55,314 nt of DNA, taken from positions 1 through 55,314 of the forward strand of contig CABUOF010000002.1 of assembly GCA_902493125.1 (NCBI GenBank). Direction: 5' to 3'. The notes beneath the pieces are model-generated. The model was not told where the DNA came from. It was given only the letters and a program-made list of their open reading frames with translations, and made no database searches. The position numbers and the translations under genes were made by a program. Every line of letters starts with the position of its first letter. Within the stretch, counting starts at the first letter, position 1. Positions 1-8,907 of this stretch are shown one piece after another. The stretch comes from an uncultured Collinsella sp. Its GTDB lineage: Bacteria > Actinomycetota > Coriobacteriia > Coriobacteriales > Coriobacteriaceae.

Positions 1-168
1 CTGGGCACGCACGATGAGCTGTACGCGACCTGCCAGCTCTATCGCGAGATTTGCCAGTCGCAGCTTCGCCGCGAGGAGCTCGAGGGCCAGCAGGGGAGTG
101 CGGCGCCCGCGTCCACCCCAGGCGCCCCGACCGCCCCCGCATCCGTCTGCGCAAAGGAGGGCTGCTAA
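1..168 (+). CDS. ABC exporter half-transporter, C-terminal end (partial)
   Basis: The last 55 residues of a gene that begins outside the window, in frame from base 1 to TAA at 166-168. The opening residues LGTHDEL match the segment that follows the H-loop at the end of an ABC exporter ATPase domain. The remaining tail is Ala/Pro/Ser-rich and has four Cys. The stop codon is followed directly by the ATG of the next exporter gene, whose ribosome site lies inside this reading frame, so the two are very probably translationally coupled halves of one heterodimeric exporter. The substrate cannot be read from this fragment. Confidence 0.85.
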   Translation: MGTHDELYATCQLYREICQSQLRREELEGQQGSAAPASTPGAPTAPASVCAKEGC

Positions 169-2028
169 ATGAATCCGTACACTTCCTCCGGTTCGGTCGC
201 CACGATGACGGCCAACGTGTCCGGTAACGATAACCTCAACGACCTGGGCGACGGTCCGCGCCAGCCCGGCGACCCCGAGCGCTATCCCGTGGGTGCGGTG
301 ACCCGCCGCCTGATGGGCTACGTCCGTCCGCACCGCATTTCGTTTGTAGCATCGTTTGTGAGCGCCGCCATCTCGGTGATTCTGCAGCTCTACACGCCTA
401 TCCTTATCGGCGAGGGCATCGACCTGATCGTTGCCGCCGGGCAGGTGGACTTTGACGCACTGCTGCCGCTCGTTACCAAGCTCGCGATTGTCGTCGTAGG
501 CGCCGCGGCCTTCCAGTGGCTACAGGGCTATTGCGTTAACCGCCTGTCCTACGAAACGGTGCGCGACATGCGCGTGGAGGCGAGCGATAAGCTCAGCCGT
601 ATGCCGCTCAGCTTTATCGACAGCCATGCCCACGGCGACCTTATGAGCCGCGTAGTCAACGACGTCGATCAGGTGGGCGACGGTCTGCTGCAGGGCTTTA
701 CGCAGCTCTTCACCGGTGTTATCACCATCGTGGGCACGCTCGCGTTTATGCTCTCCATTAACCTGACCATGACGCTCGTGGTGGTACTCGTCACGCCGCT
801 TTCCATTTTTGCAGCTGGTGCTATTGCCAAGCTTTCCAACAAAAGCTTTACGGCACAGCAGCGTATTCAAGGGCAGCTCGGCGGTCATATCGAGGAGTAC
901 GTAGGCGAGCAAAAGCTTGTCGACGCCTTTGCCTATGGTCCCAACGCTCAGCAGCGCTTCGATGCCCTCAATGCCGAGCTCTACACCGCGGGCGAGCGCG
1001 CGCAGTTTATGGGTTCGCTTTCCAATCCCGGTACGCGCTTTATCAATAACATCATCTATGCCGTGGTCGCTGTGATCGGCTGCGTGGGCGTGATCACGGG
1101 CGTGCCCGCGGCGCTTACGGTGGGCGGCGTGCAGATCTTCCTGTCCTATGCCAACCAGTACACCAAGCCGTTCAACGAGGTCACCAACGTCATTACGCAG
1201 ATCCAGACCGCGTACGCCTCGGCGCGCCGCATGTTTGCGCTGCTCGATGCGCGCGAGCAGGAGCCCGACGCGTCGGACGCCGTAGAGCTTGCCGCACCGA
1301 AGGGCGAGGTCGCCTTTGAACACGTGGACTTTAGCTACGTGCCCGACCGCAAACTGCTGCAGGATATCTGCATCGAGGCTAAGCCCGGCATGCGCTTTGC
1401 CCTGGTCGGTCCTACGGGCTGTGGCAAGACGACGCTTATCAATTTGCTACTGCGTTTTTACGATATCGATGCCGGTCGCATTGCGGTCGATGGCCGTTCC
1501 TCGCGTGACTACACGCGCGCAAGCCTGCGCCGCGCCTTTGGCATGGTGCTGCAGGACACTTGGCTGTTCGAGGGCACGGTGGCGGAAAACATCGCCTACG
1601 GTTGTCCCGATGCCACGCGCGAACAGGTTGTCGAGGCGGCCAAGCGCGCGCACGCGCACAAGTTTATCGTGCAGCTGCCAGGCGGCTACGATACGGTGAT
1701 CGGCGAGGACGGCGGCACGTTTAGCCAGGGTCAAAAACAGCTGCTGTGCATCGCACGCGTCATGCTCACCGACCCGGCGATTTTGCTGCTGGACGAGGCG
1801 ACCTCGAGCATCGATACCCGCACCGAGCTGCAGGTGCAGGCGGCATTCGACGAGCTCATGGCTGGCCGCACAAGCTTTGTCGTGGCGCATCGCCTGAGCA
1901 CCATCCGCAACGCCGACTGCATTTTGGTGATGCGCGACGGCCAGATTATCGAGCGCGGCACGCACGACGAGCTGCTAGCGGCAGGCGGCTTCTACGCCGA
2001 ACTCTACCGCAGCCAATTCGCCCAGTAA
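169..2028 (+). CDS. ABC exporter, fused permease and ATPase (half-transporter)
   Basis: A 619-residue type IV ABC half-exporter. An N-terminal hydrophilic stretch of about 45 residues is followed by a six-helix membrane domain (about 50-350) and a C-terminal ATPase domain: Walker A GPTGCGKTT near residue 415, Q-loop in VLQDTWLF, Walker B ILLLDEATSSID, and H-loop VVAHRLS. The signature motif reads FSQGQKQ rather than LSGGQ. The catalytic Glu after Walker B is present, so this half should carry the active consensus site. Ribosome site AAAGGAGG at 153-160 lies inside the preceding gene. With the upstream partner it should form a membrane exporter for a drug, peptide or lipid; the substrate is unknown. 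Confidence 0.93.
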   Translation: MNPYTSSGSVATMTANVSGNDNLNDLGDGPRQPGDPERYPVGAVTRRLMGYVRPHRISFVASFVSAAISVILQLYTPILIGEGIDLIVAAGQVDFDALLPLVTKLAIVVVGAAAFQWLQGYCVNRLSYETVRDMRVEASDKLSRMPLSFIDSHAHGDLMSRVVNDVDQVGDGLLQGFTQLFTGVITIVGTLAFMLSINLTMTLVVVLVTPLSIFAAGAIAKLSNKSFTAQQRIQGQLGGHIEEYVGEQKLVDAFAYGPNAQQRFDALNAELYTAGERAQFMGSLSNPGTRFINNIIYAVVAVIGCVGVITGVPAALTVGGVQIFLSYANQYTKPFNEVTNVITQIQTAYASARRMFALLDAREQEPDASDAVELAAPKGEVAFEHVDFSYVPDRKLLQDICIEAKPGMRFALVGPTGCGKTTLINLLLRFYDIDAGRIAVDGRSSRDYTRASLRRAFGMVLQDTWLFEGTVAENIAYGCPDATREQVVEAAKRAHAHKFIVQLPGGYDTVIGEDGGTFSQGQKQLLCIARVMLTDPAILLLDEATSSIDTRTELQVQAAFDELMAGRTSFVVAHRLSTIRNADCILVMRDGQIIERGTHDELLAAGGFYAELYRSQFAQ

Positions 2029-2149
2029 GCAAGCCCGTGGGGCAAATTAATCAATCGACAGACGGTGGTTTACATCTGTCACGTAAGTACTAAGATATTC
2101 ATCTAATAAATTGCATTAGTGGCTTTAGTTTTGGGGGAAACGAGGCAAC

Positions 2150-2707
2150 GTGACTATGACGTGCTCTTTGGTGGTTAACAGCAAGAGCGGTAATACCAGG
2201 ATGGTTTCGGGCGCGATCAAGCGCGCTCTGCAGGCTGCGGGTGTTGATTTTGTCCATGCCGCGGCGTTGAGCGACGATGCGGATGCAGATCAGGTTGCGC
2301 TCGAGGCGCAGGGCGCCTGCGCGGCCGACACGGTGCTCGTCGGTTTTTGGTGCGACAAGGGCGCGTGCACGCCTTCGGTCGCGGCGTTGCTCTCCGCCTT
2401 GCACGGCAAGCGCGTCTTCCTGTTTGGCACCTGCGGCTTTGGGGCCGATCAGAGCTATTACCAGCAGATTATCGACCGCGTAACTTCCAATTTGGCTGGG
2501 AATGCCGAGCTTGCGGGCTGGGCGATGTGCCAGGGCAAGATGGGCCCCGCGGTCAAGCAGCGCTACGAGGCCATGCTCGAGCAAGATCCCGACAACGCGC
2601 GCTATAAGATGCTGCTCGACAACTGGATTGCTGCGAAGGACCATCCCACCAAGGAAGATCTGGATAACATGGCCGCAGCCGCCAAGAAGGCCGTACTGGG
2701 AGAGTAG
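2150..2707 (+). CDS. Flavodoxin-like protein, BilS type
   Basis: A 185-residue soluble flavodoxin-fold protein starting at GTG 2150, with a GGGGGAAACGAGG ribosome region before it (an ATG two codons later is possible). The phosphate-binding loop SKSGNT is near residue 12. VGFWCDKGACT, VFLFGTCGFG and MCQGKM followed by a RYEAML segment are the pattern I associate with flavodoxin-family proteins called BilS, which accompany the bilirubin reductase BilR in some gut bacteria. No BilR-like reductase is visible in this window, so a role in bilirubin reduction is not supported here; generic FMN electron transfer is the safe reading. A strong terminator follows at 2751-2780. It stands alone, about 120 bases behind the exporter genes. 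Confidence 0.8.
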   Translation: MTMTCSLVVNSKSGNTRMVSGAIKRALQAAGVDFVHAAALSDDADADQVALEAQGACAADTVLVGFWCDKGACTPSVAALLSALHGKRVFLFGTCGFGADQSYYQQIIDRVTSNLAGNAELAGWAMCQGKMGPAVKQRYEAMLEQDPDNARYKMLLDNWIAAKDHPTKEDLDNMAAAAKKAVLGE

Positions 2708-2750
2708 CTTCGCCGTCCGCGATCCTTCGTGCAAAACAATACAAATGTGA

Positions 2751-2780
2751 AAGCCTCGAAGTTCTCGAGGCTTTTTTCTT
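2751..2780 (+). terminator. Rho-independent terminator after the flavodoxin gene
   Basis: Stem AGCCTCGA (2752-2759) pairs with TCGAGGCT (2765-2772) around a five-base loop and is followed by a T-run. It sits 44 bases behind the stop of the flavodoxin-like gene on the same strand. Confidence 0.85.
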
Positions 2781-2932
2781 GACACTTGTGGGCACAACCG
2801 CTGCAAGCGTTTGGGGCGACTTTTTCCATCACCCCGATGACGAGGCTGTCCTGGATGACACGCTCTCATGCGTTCGCTGGATGTATTCAGAGTGGGACGG
2901 GCTTTCCGGATGGATGGGGTTTCGGAAAGTGC

Positions 2933-3022
2933 GTCCCAGAATTTGCCTTTGGAATGGGATGCAGTTTCCCAACGGAGCCACAAGCGGAAACTGCATCCCA
3001 TTCCGGACGTGAATTCTGGGAC
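2933..3022. repeat. Long imperfect inverted repeat in a gene-free spacer
   Basis: Arms 2933-2969 and 2986-3022. The inner 19 bases (2951-2969 with 2986-3004) pair perfectly, followed by a seven-base internal loop and another 11 perfectly paired bases at the outside (2933-2943 with 3012-3022). The direct repeat TTTCCGGATG lies just outside on both sides (near 2903 and 3027). It could be a small non-autonomous mobile repeat or a structured RNA. The 2781-3276 spacer holds no convincing gene; its other contents are the terminator at 3038-3060, a run of eight C at 3085-3092 and the inverted repeat at 3120-3249. Confidence 0.7.
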
Positions 3023-3037
3023 ACGGTTTCCGGATGC

Positions 3038-3060
3038 AAAAAAGGCCACAAGACGTGGCC
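3038..3060 (-). terminator. Terminator, minus strand, downstream of the LTA-synthase-like gene
   Basis: GGCCAC (3044-3049) pairs with GTGGCC (3055-3060). On the minus strand the stem is followed by a run of six T (3043-3038). It is about 220 bases past the stop of the minus-strand gene, beyond the inverted repeat at 3120-3249. Confidence 0.6.
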
Positions 3061-3119
3061 TTCAACTTATATATGTTGCGGATACCCCCCCCATGACAAG
3101 CCGCGCTCCAACAACAGGG

Positions 3120-3249
3120 CGTCTGTCCGGGCGGAGGCATATAAGGTTCATCGCGAGTTCCGCACGCAAAGAAGGCCACTTAATGTGGCCTTCGTCTTGC
3201 GCAGGACTGTCCGAGCAGGGAACCTTATATGCCTCCGCCTGGACAGACG
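3120..3249. repeat. 130-bp inverted repeat with an inner hairpin
   Basis: Arms 3120-3148 and 3221-3249 are complementary at 28 of 29 positions. In the middle a second hairpin pairs GAAGGCCAC (3171-3179) with GTGGCCTTC (3185-3193). The right arm ends 28 bases past the stop of the minus-strand LTA-synthase-like gene. The nested design (long outer arms, short GC hairpin inside) recurs at 20480-20656 with an unrelated sequence. It may act as a terminator or mRNA 3' end, or be a miniature mobile element. Confidence 0.75.
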
Positions 3250-3276
3250 TTTCAGTTGTGGCTCAGCAGCTAGCAG

Positions 3277-5577
3277 CTACTTAATCTTGGTCGTACCCGG
3301 TGCCAGGTTGGGGTCGGTCTCGTTGGCCTCGGTCTGGAAGTGCTCGGTGTACACGTTCTTGCCGTCGCGGAACATCTCGTAGTACTGCATCTTGGCGTAA
3401 TCCTCGCGCGCCTTGGTGGCGGCTGCGGCTTCGGCGTCGTCACCGGTGACGTTGGAGGAGAGCGCCCAACGCAGGCTGGCGTCCTCGTAGCCCACGGAGT
3501 TGATAGCGGGCAGCGACTCGCGCAGCGTCACGTGCGCTTTCTGGTAGTCGGTCAGCGGCGCGCCGATTAGCTGCATGAGCTGGGTGGACAGGTAGTTGGT
3601 GGACAGGTCGTCGACCTCGCTCGTCTGGTCGCAGCCGGCAACGTCGTAGTTGGCCCAGATGATGTAGTCGGTCTGCCACAGACGTTCCTGGTGCGTGGCG
3701 TCGTCCTCGCCGGTAAACCACTTATCGTTGAACTTGGACGGGAAGAACGGCTGGTGGTCGCCCCAGAACACCACGACCACCTTACGGTCGAGCTTGCTCA
3801 GGGCGTTGAGGAAGTAGCGAAGCGCCTGGTCGGACTGCTCGATGCACGAGACATACTCGTCGACATCGGAGAGCGTGCCGTCCTCGACGGTCTTGGCGTC
3901 CAGGTCGGTCGTGTCGATATTCAGGTGCATCTGCTTGTCGACCGGCAACAGACCCGTGTCGTAGCCCGAGTGGTTCTGCATGGTCACGTCGAAGATAAAC
4001 TGCGGATCGGCGTTCTGGTCGAGCAGCTCAAGAATCTTGTCGTAGGTCGCCTGGTCGGTCACCATGCCGCGCAGGGTATCGGCGCCCTGGAAGTCGTTGA
4101 TGGACAGGAACTGGTCAAAGCCAAAGTCCTTGTAGACGTTCTCGCGGTTCCAGTTGGTCGCGTGGTTGGGGTGCATAGCCGTGGTGGAATAGCCGAGCGA
4201 TTTGAACTGCTCTGCCAGGTTCCCGGTCGTCTCCATGTTGTAGATGGTGTAGGGGTACACGCCCGAGCCCAGGTTGGCCATGGAGTTGCCGGTCATAAAC
4301 TCAAACTCGGTATTGGCGGTACCGCCGCCGTAGGCGCTCACGTAGAGCTTGCCGCGGCTGAGGCAGTTGGACAGGCTCTTAAAGTACTGCGGACCCTCGT
4401 AGCCGGCGCGCATGTTCTGATAGATCGACAGATCCGAGAACGTCTCGTTCATGATGGCGATGACCGTGGGCTTCTCGCTATCGAATTGCTCCTTTGCGGC
4501 GGCGCGCTCGTCGCTCTTGGCCGCGTCGGACTTGTCGTAGGCCTTGGCGTACTTTTTGAGCGTGGCCTTGGCATCGTCGACGGAGTAGTCGGCGGGTTTG
4601 GGCGGCTTGATGGACTGTGCCGCGCTAATAAAGGCAGGCAGGTAGCCCTCGCGCCAGTAGCTCTCGAGCGGGCGCCAGGTATAGACGGTGATGCCGAGGG
4701 TGTTGTAGTAGTCGATGAGGGTGACGTGCGCGGTCACACCGCCCAGGCACAGCACGGCCACGAGCAGGTTGGTGAGCAGCATACGCTTGGCGTTGGCGGC
4801 ACCCTTCTGACGGTGCGGTGCTACCAGGCCGGCGTACTCGCACAGCAGCATGGCGATGGCGGTAAAGCCCATGGACAGCACGCAGAACAGCGAGATCGAG
4901 AAGGTGTAGCCGGTGCCGGCGACCGCGGCGGCGGTGGAGATGGCCGAAAGGTCGCCCGGCTGGATGGGCATGGATTTAAACGTGATGACGAAGAACTCGG
5001 CAATGCCCAGGACAAAGAGGGCAAAGGCCAGGACCGCGGAAGCTGCGCCGTGGCGCTGGAACAGGAAGAACAGGCCGACCATGAGCGTGGTGATGATGGC
5101 CCACTCGAGCAGGATGCATAGGGGGTAGACCCAAGTAAAGTCGTGGTTGGACGAGACCTCCATGCCCAGCAGCGCAAAGACGCCGGCGAGCAGCAGGCAC
5201 AGGACGGCGGCGACGAGCGGTTTGCCCACAAAGGTGCCGCGCAGGCGGGCGAGCTTGCCGGTGGGGGCGGGGGCGTCGGGCGCGGCGAACGCAAAGACGC
5301 GCGGGGCGATGCGGTCGCGTGCGATGCTGGCCCAAGCGCAGCCGGTGAGGATGGCGTTGGTCAGGATGAGCATCACAAAGGCGAGCGGCTCGTTTTGAGC
5401 GACGAGGCCCACGGCGCCCCAAATAGTCAAAAAGACCTGGAACAGGCCGAAGGCGACACTCCACCCAAGAGCGCTTTTGGCAACGGTGCCCGACTGAGCG
5501 CGAATGGCCTTGGCCTCGCGCAAGACAAGGTAGACGGTCGCCGCAAGACCGACGAGCGAGATGGCGGCAGCGAACAT
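3277..5577 (-). CDS. LTA synthase family protein (membrane phosphoglycerol transferase, sulfatase fold)
   Basis: A 766-residue membrane enzyme. The first 275 residues are strongly hydrophobic with about six to seven membrane spans; a linker rich in Lys/Asp/Ala follows, then an extracellular sulfatase-fold domain. The likely catalytic Thr lies in MNETFSDL (near residue 379); HPNHATNWNRENVYKDFGF and VVFWGDHQPF (near 605) carry further metal and substrate residues typical of LtaS/phosphoglycerol transferases. I chose ATG 5577 because AGGAG sits seven bases before it; a GTG five codons upstream would lie inside that ribosome site. It probably transfers glycerol phosphate or a related group to a cell-envelope polymer. 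It is divergent from the nitroreductase gene and appears to be transcribed alone. Confidence 0.88.
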   Translation of the reverse strand: MFAAAISLVGLAATVYLVLREAKAIRAQSGTVAKSALGWSVAFGLFQVFLTIWGAVGLVAQNEPLAFVMLILTNAILTGCAWASIARDRIAPRVFAFAAPDAPAPTGKLARLRGTFVGKPLVAAVLCLLLAGVFALLGMEVSSNHDFTWVYPLCILLEWAIITTLMVGLFFLFQRHGAASAVLAFALFVLGIAEFFVITFKSMPIQPGDLSAISTAAAVAGTGYTFSISLFCVLSMGFTAIAMLLCEYAGLVAPHRQKGAANAKRMLLTNLLVAVLCLGGVTAHVTLIDYYNTLGITVYTWRPLESYWREGYLPAFISAAQSIKPPKPADYSVDDAKATLKKYAKAYDKSDAAKSDERAAAKEQFDSEKPTVIAIMNETFSDLSIYQNMRAGYEGPQYFKSLSNCLSRGKLYVSAYGGGTANTEFEFMTGNSMANLGSGVYPYTIYNMETTGNLAEQFKSLGYSTTAMHPNHATNWNRENVYKDFGFDQFLSINDFQGADTLRGMVTDQATYDKILELLDQNADPQFIFDVTMQNHSGYDTGLLPVDKQMHLNIDTTDLDAKTVEDGTLSDVDEYVSCIEQSDQALRYFLNALSKLDRKVVVVFWGDHQPFFPSKFNDKWFTGEDDATHQERLWQTDYIIWANYDVAGCDQTSEVDDLSTNYLSTQLMQLIGAPLTDYQKAHVTLRESLPAINSVGYEDASLRWALSSNVTGDDAEAAAATKAREDYAKMQYYEMFRDGKNVYTEHFQTEANETDPNLAPGTTKIK

Positions 5578-5790
5578 GCTGAGACTCCTCACAAACTAAA
5601 ACGTACGAAAGCGGGGGTTTACCCGATTGTTACCAAGATATGCGCTGCAATTGGTGTCTGCGCACAACAACCAGCCATATTAACGCGCACGTGTGACGGT
5701 GTGGCGCAATGTAGTGGCGACCTGCGCGATAATGGACGGGAATTACACGGAAACGTAAAGGCTTCTTAAAGAATTGGCGAGGATGAGGCG

Positions 5791-6660
5791 ATGAACGAAC
5801 GGGCTTGTATGACGAGTGCGGGTGACGTGGACGCTGGCATGGACGCGGGCGGCTATCCGGTCGAGACGACGGGCAATGCGGTGCTGGACACGTTGGAGCA
5901 CCGTTCCTCCACGCGTGCCTTCGCGCGTGATGACGACGACCGTCCCGTGGCGGTGACCGACGAGCAGCGGGCGGCAATTTTGCATGCGGCGAGTCGCGCG
6001 CCGTCGGCGGGCGCCATGATGATGTATTCCATCGTGAGCATTCGCGAGCAGGCTACGCTGGATCGTCTGGCCGACCTGTGCGACCACCAGCCCATGATCG
6101 CCAAGGCGCCCTGGGCACTTATATTTGTGGTCGACTATGCCAAGTGGATCGATCTGTTTGAGCACGTGGGCTGCTTTGAGCCCGAGTTTGTCGAGCGCAC
6201 GGGCAAGGCGCCCCGCCGTGCACCGGGTTTGGGTGACTTTGCCATCGCGGCCCAGGACGCCGTGATCGCTGCGCAAAACGCCGTGGTCGCCGCCGAGGCC
6301 CTGGGCCTGGGGAGCTGCTACATCGGTGATATCGTCGAGAATGCCGAGGAAGTGGCCGAGCTGCTCGATCTGCCTCCGTATACCATGCCGCTGTCGATGC
6401 TCATCATCGGCACGCCCCGTAAGGAGCGTCCGGCCATTGCGCATCCCGTGGTGAACCTGGTGCACGAGGAGCGCTACTGCCGCGCCGATGCTGCGACTAT
6501 GGACGCGCAGGTGGCCGAGATGGACGCGATGTTCCGTCCGCATGCCCGCGAGGTGGGCGAGCGCGTGGTGGATATCTACACCCGCAAACACACGAGTCCC
6601 TTTATGGCCGAGATGAGCCGCTCCATGGAGTGGTGGTTCAAAAACTGGCTCGGAAAATGA
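5791..6660 (+). CDS. Nitroreductase family protein
   Basis: A 289-residue FMN-dependent nitroreductase-fold protein. The entry motif LEHRSSTRAF (about residues 32-41) is the FMN phosphate-binding RRSxR-type signature; SRAPSAGAMM, the GLGSCYIGD segment and the later IIGTPRKERP turn complete the family pattern. It is longer than usual (about 170-220 residues) because of an extra N-terminal stretch and a C-terminal tail ending RSMEWWFKNWLGK. The likely role is NAD(P)H-dependent reduction of a small organic substrate in the cytoplasm; the natural substrate is unknown. The palindrome at 6664-6694 begins four bases past the stop. Confidence 0.88.
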   Translation: MNERACMTSAGDVDAGMDAGGYPVETTGNAVLDTLEHRSSTRAFARDDDDRPVAVTDEQRAAILHAASRAPSAGAMMMYSIVSIREQATLDRLADLCDHQPMIAKAPWALIFVVDYAKWIDLFEHVGCFEPEFVERTGKAPRRAPGLGDFAIAAQDAVIAAQNAVVAAEALGLGSCYIGDIVENAEEVAELLDLPPYTMPLSMLIIGTPRKERPAIAHPVVNLVHEERYCRADAATMDAQVAEMDAMFRPHAREVGERVVDIYTRKHTSPFMAEMSRSMEWWFKNWLGK

Positions 6661-6663
6661 CAG

Positions 6664-6694
6664 ATGTGGCAAAGGGGCAGTCCCTTTGCCACAT
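6664..6694. repeat. Dispersed 3'-end palindrome, copy 1
   Basis: ATGTGGCAAAGGG (6664-6676) and CCCTTTGCCACAT (6682-6694) form a perfect 13-bp stem with a five-base loop, starting four bases past the nitroreductase stop. It is one of eight related elements in this window with a constant AAAGGG...CCCTTT core and varying but matching outer arms. It may serve as a terminator or mRNA stabiliser, or be a REP-like repeat. Confidence 0.85.
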
Positions 6695-6778
6695 TCCATA
6701 TCGCCGTGGTGGCCTAAAGGCCGTATAAATGTTTATCTAGCTGGGAAAACGGTGCCGTGCAAGTGCAGGCCGATTACC

Positions 6779-6784
6779 TATAAT
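6779..6784 (+). promoter_or_regulatory. Candidate -10 box of the kup promoter
   Basis: A consensus TATAAT lies 36 bases before the kup start codon. No good -35 box is visible at the usual spacing. A GGCCTAAAGGCC palindrome lies about 60 bases further upstream. I see no recognisable c-di-AMP riboswitch fold here. Confidence 0.45.
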
Positions 6785-6819
6785 CCCTTCGAACATTAAA
6801 GTTGGGAGGAAACCGGCTT

Positions 6820-8847
6820 ATGGAACAAAAGGCCAAGGAGGCAGCCTCGCACGCTGCGATTCCTGTGAGCATCTCGGCGATGCTCGTCACGCTGGGCGTG
6901 GTGTACGGCGATATCGGCACCAGTCCTATGTATGTAACCAAGGCGCTCGTTGCCGGCAACGGCGGCATCGGAAGCGTCACGGAGGAGTTCGTGCTCGGCG
7001 CGCTCTCCCTTGTCGTGTGGACGGTCACGTTGCTGACCACCATCAAGTATGTGCTCATCTCGCTGCGCGCCGATAACCATGGTGAGGGCGGCATCTTTGC
7101 CCTGTACAGCCTGGTCAAGCGCTGCGGCAAGTGGCTTATCATCCCCGCCATGCTGGGTGGCGCCGCGCTGCTCGCCGACGGCATCCTGACGCCGGCCGTT
7201 ACCGTTACCACGGCCATCGAGGGCCTGCGCACCATCCCGGCGGTCCATGCCGTGCTGGGCGATGACCAGGGCCGCGTCGTCGCCATTACGCTCGCCATCA
7301 TCATCGTGCTCTTCTTGGTACAGCGCATCGGTACGGCCAAGATCGGTCACGCCTTTGGCCCCATCATGACGCTGTGGTTCCTGTTCCTGGGCGGCACGGG
7401 TCTGTTCTTTGTCTTCCAGCACCCCGCCGTGCTGCTGTGCCTCAACCCGGTGCGCGGCATCGCCTTTTTGCTGAGCCCCAACAACCACGCGGGCATCATG
7501 ATTCTGGGCAGCTGCTTCCTCGCCACCACCGGTGCCGAGGCGCTCTACTCCGACATGGGCCACGTCGGCCGCGGCAACATCTACGCTACCTGGCCGTTCG
7601 TTAAGTGCTGCCTGCTGCTTTCCTATATGGGCCAGGGCGCTTGGCTTATGAACAACGCTGCCAACCCCGAGCTCATGGGCATTGCCGACCTCAACCCGTT
7701 CTACCAGATGCTCGCCCCGGGCCTGCGCCCGTTTGCCGTCGGCCTTTCCACCGTCGCGGCCATCATTGCCTCGCAGGCGCTCATCACCGGCGCATTCTCG
7801 CTGGTGTCCGAGGCCAGCCGTCTGGATCTCATGCCGCACATGCAGGTCTTCTACCCTGCCGAGACCAAGGGCCAGCTCTACATCCCCATGGTCAACAACG
7901 TCATGCTTGTCGGCTGCGTCATCGTGGTACTGCTGTTCCAGAACTCGGCGCATATGGAAGCCGCCTACGGCCTTGCCATTACGCTGACAATGATGTGCAC
8001 CACGCTGCTGCTCTTCTTCTACCTGCACGAGGAGCGCAAGCTCAAGGTTGCTCCGTGGATCTTCGCAGCCTTCTTCCTTTTGCTCGAAGGCTTCTTCTTC
8101 GTGAGCTCGCTCACCAAGTTCTTCCACGGCGGCTACTTCACCATCCTCATGGCTGCACTCATCATGGGCATCATGGTGTGCTGGTACAACGGCACGGCTG
8201 TTGAGCAGCGCCAGTTTACGCTGCTGCCGCTGCGCAGCTACCTGCCGCAGCTCAAGCGCCTGCGCGATGACGATCGCTACGAGCGCCTGAGCGACAACGT
8301 CGTGTACCTGACCAAGGACACCCATACCGATTACATCGACCGTGATATCGTCTACTCGATCTTGGACAAGCATCCCAAGCGCGCCCGCGCCTGGTGGTTC
8401 GTGAATGTCGAGACCATGGACGAGCCGCATACCTTTGCCTATTCGGTCGAGACGTTCGGCACCGACTACGTGTTCCGCGTGCATCTGTACCTGGGCTACA
8501 AGATTAACCAGCGCGTCAATGCCTATCTGCGTCAGGTCGTTCAGGACCTGGCTGCCACCGGCGAGCTGCCGGCGCAGACGCATGACTACTCGGTCTACAA
8601 GGATCCGGGCAACATCGGTACGTTCAAGTTCGTCCTGATTCGTAAGCTTCTGGCGCCCGAAAGCGATGTGGAGCCGAGCGAGCGTACGGCCATCACGCTC
8701 AAGTACATCATCCGCCGCGCCGCCGGCACCCCTGCACGCTGGTACGGCCTGGAGAACTCCAACGTGAGCTTTGAGTACGTGCCGCTGTTCACCAAGTTCA
8801 AGGCCGTGAACAAGATGCAGCGCCTGGCCCCCAACGAGCGGCCGTAG
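6820..8847 (+). CDS. kup: Kup-type potassium uptake permease
   Basis: A 675-residue KUP/HAK/KT family K+ transporter. The family signature GVVYGDIGTSPMYV is at about residues 26-39, EGGIFALYSLVKRCG follows, and about twelve membrane spans run to residue 460; the remaining 210 residues form the soluble C-terminal domain. ATG 6820 is preceded by GGGAGGA at 6804-6810, which rules out the in-frame TTG at 6802 inside that site. It imports K+ with protons at the cytoplasmic membrane. It is followed by a small membrane protein gene and then, past a terminator, a KdpD/KdpE-like two-component pair, suggesting that this permease rather than a Kdp ATPase is the regulated K+ uptake system here. Confidence 0.95.
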   Translation: MEQKAKEAASHAAIPVSISAMLVTLGVVYGDIGTSPMYVTKALVAGNGGIGSVTEEFVLGALSLVVWTVTLLTTIKYVLISLRADNHGEGGIFALYSLVKRCGKWLIIPAMLGGAALLADGILTPAVTVTTAIEGLRTIPAVHAVLGDDQGRVVAITLAIIIVLFLVQRIGTAKIGHAFGPIMTLWFLFLGGTGLFFVFQHPAVLLCLNPVRGIAFLLSPNNHAGIMILGSCFLATTGAEALYSDMGHVGRGNIYATWPFVKCCLLLSYMGQGAWLMNNAANPELMGIADLNPFYQMLAPGLRPFAVGLSTVAAIIASQALITGAFSLVSEASRLDLMPHMQVFYPAETKGQLYIPMVNNVMLVGCVIVVLLFQNSAHMEAAYGLAITLTMMCTTLLLFFYLHEERKLKVAPWIFAAFFLLLEGFFFVSSLTKFFHGGYFTILMAALIMGIMVCWYNGTAVEQRQFTLLPLRSYLPQLKRLRDDDRYERLSDNVVYLTKDTHTDYIDRDIVYSILDKHPKRARAWWFVNVETMDEPHTFAYSVETFGTDYVFRVHLYLGYKINQRVNAYLRQVVQDLAATGELPAQTHDYSVYKDPGNIGTFKFVLIRKLLAPESDVEPSERTAITLKYIIRRAAGTPARWYGLENSNVSFEYVPLFTKFKAVNKMQRLAPNERP

Positions 8848-8907
8848 ACGTCGGCGGCTACACGGAGTTGGTTTTTGATGGATAAGCATGAGGCCGGGGA
8901 GGTAAAC

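Noticed and set aside
6802..6819. TTG start for kup six codons upstream of ATG 6820
   Set aside because: It would place the GGGAGGA ribosome site inside the coding sequence; ATG 6820 has correct spacing and gives the expected family N-terminus.
6661..6819. c-di-AMP riboswitch in front of kup
   Set aside because: The spacer is only about 160 bases, a third of which is palindrome copy 1; I could not find the conserved ydaO-type segments.
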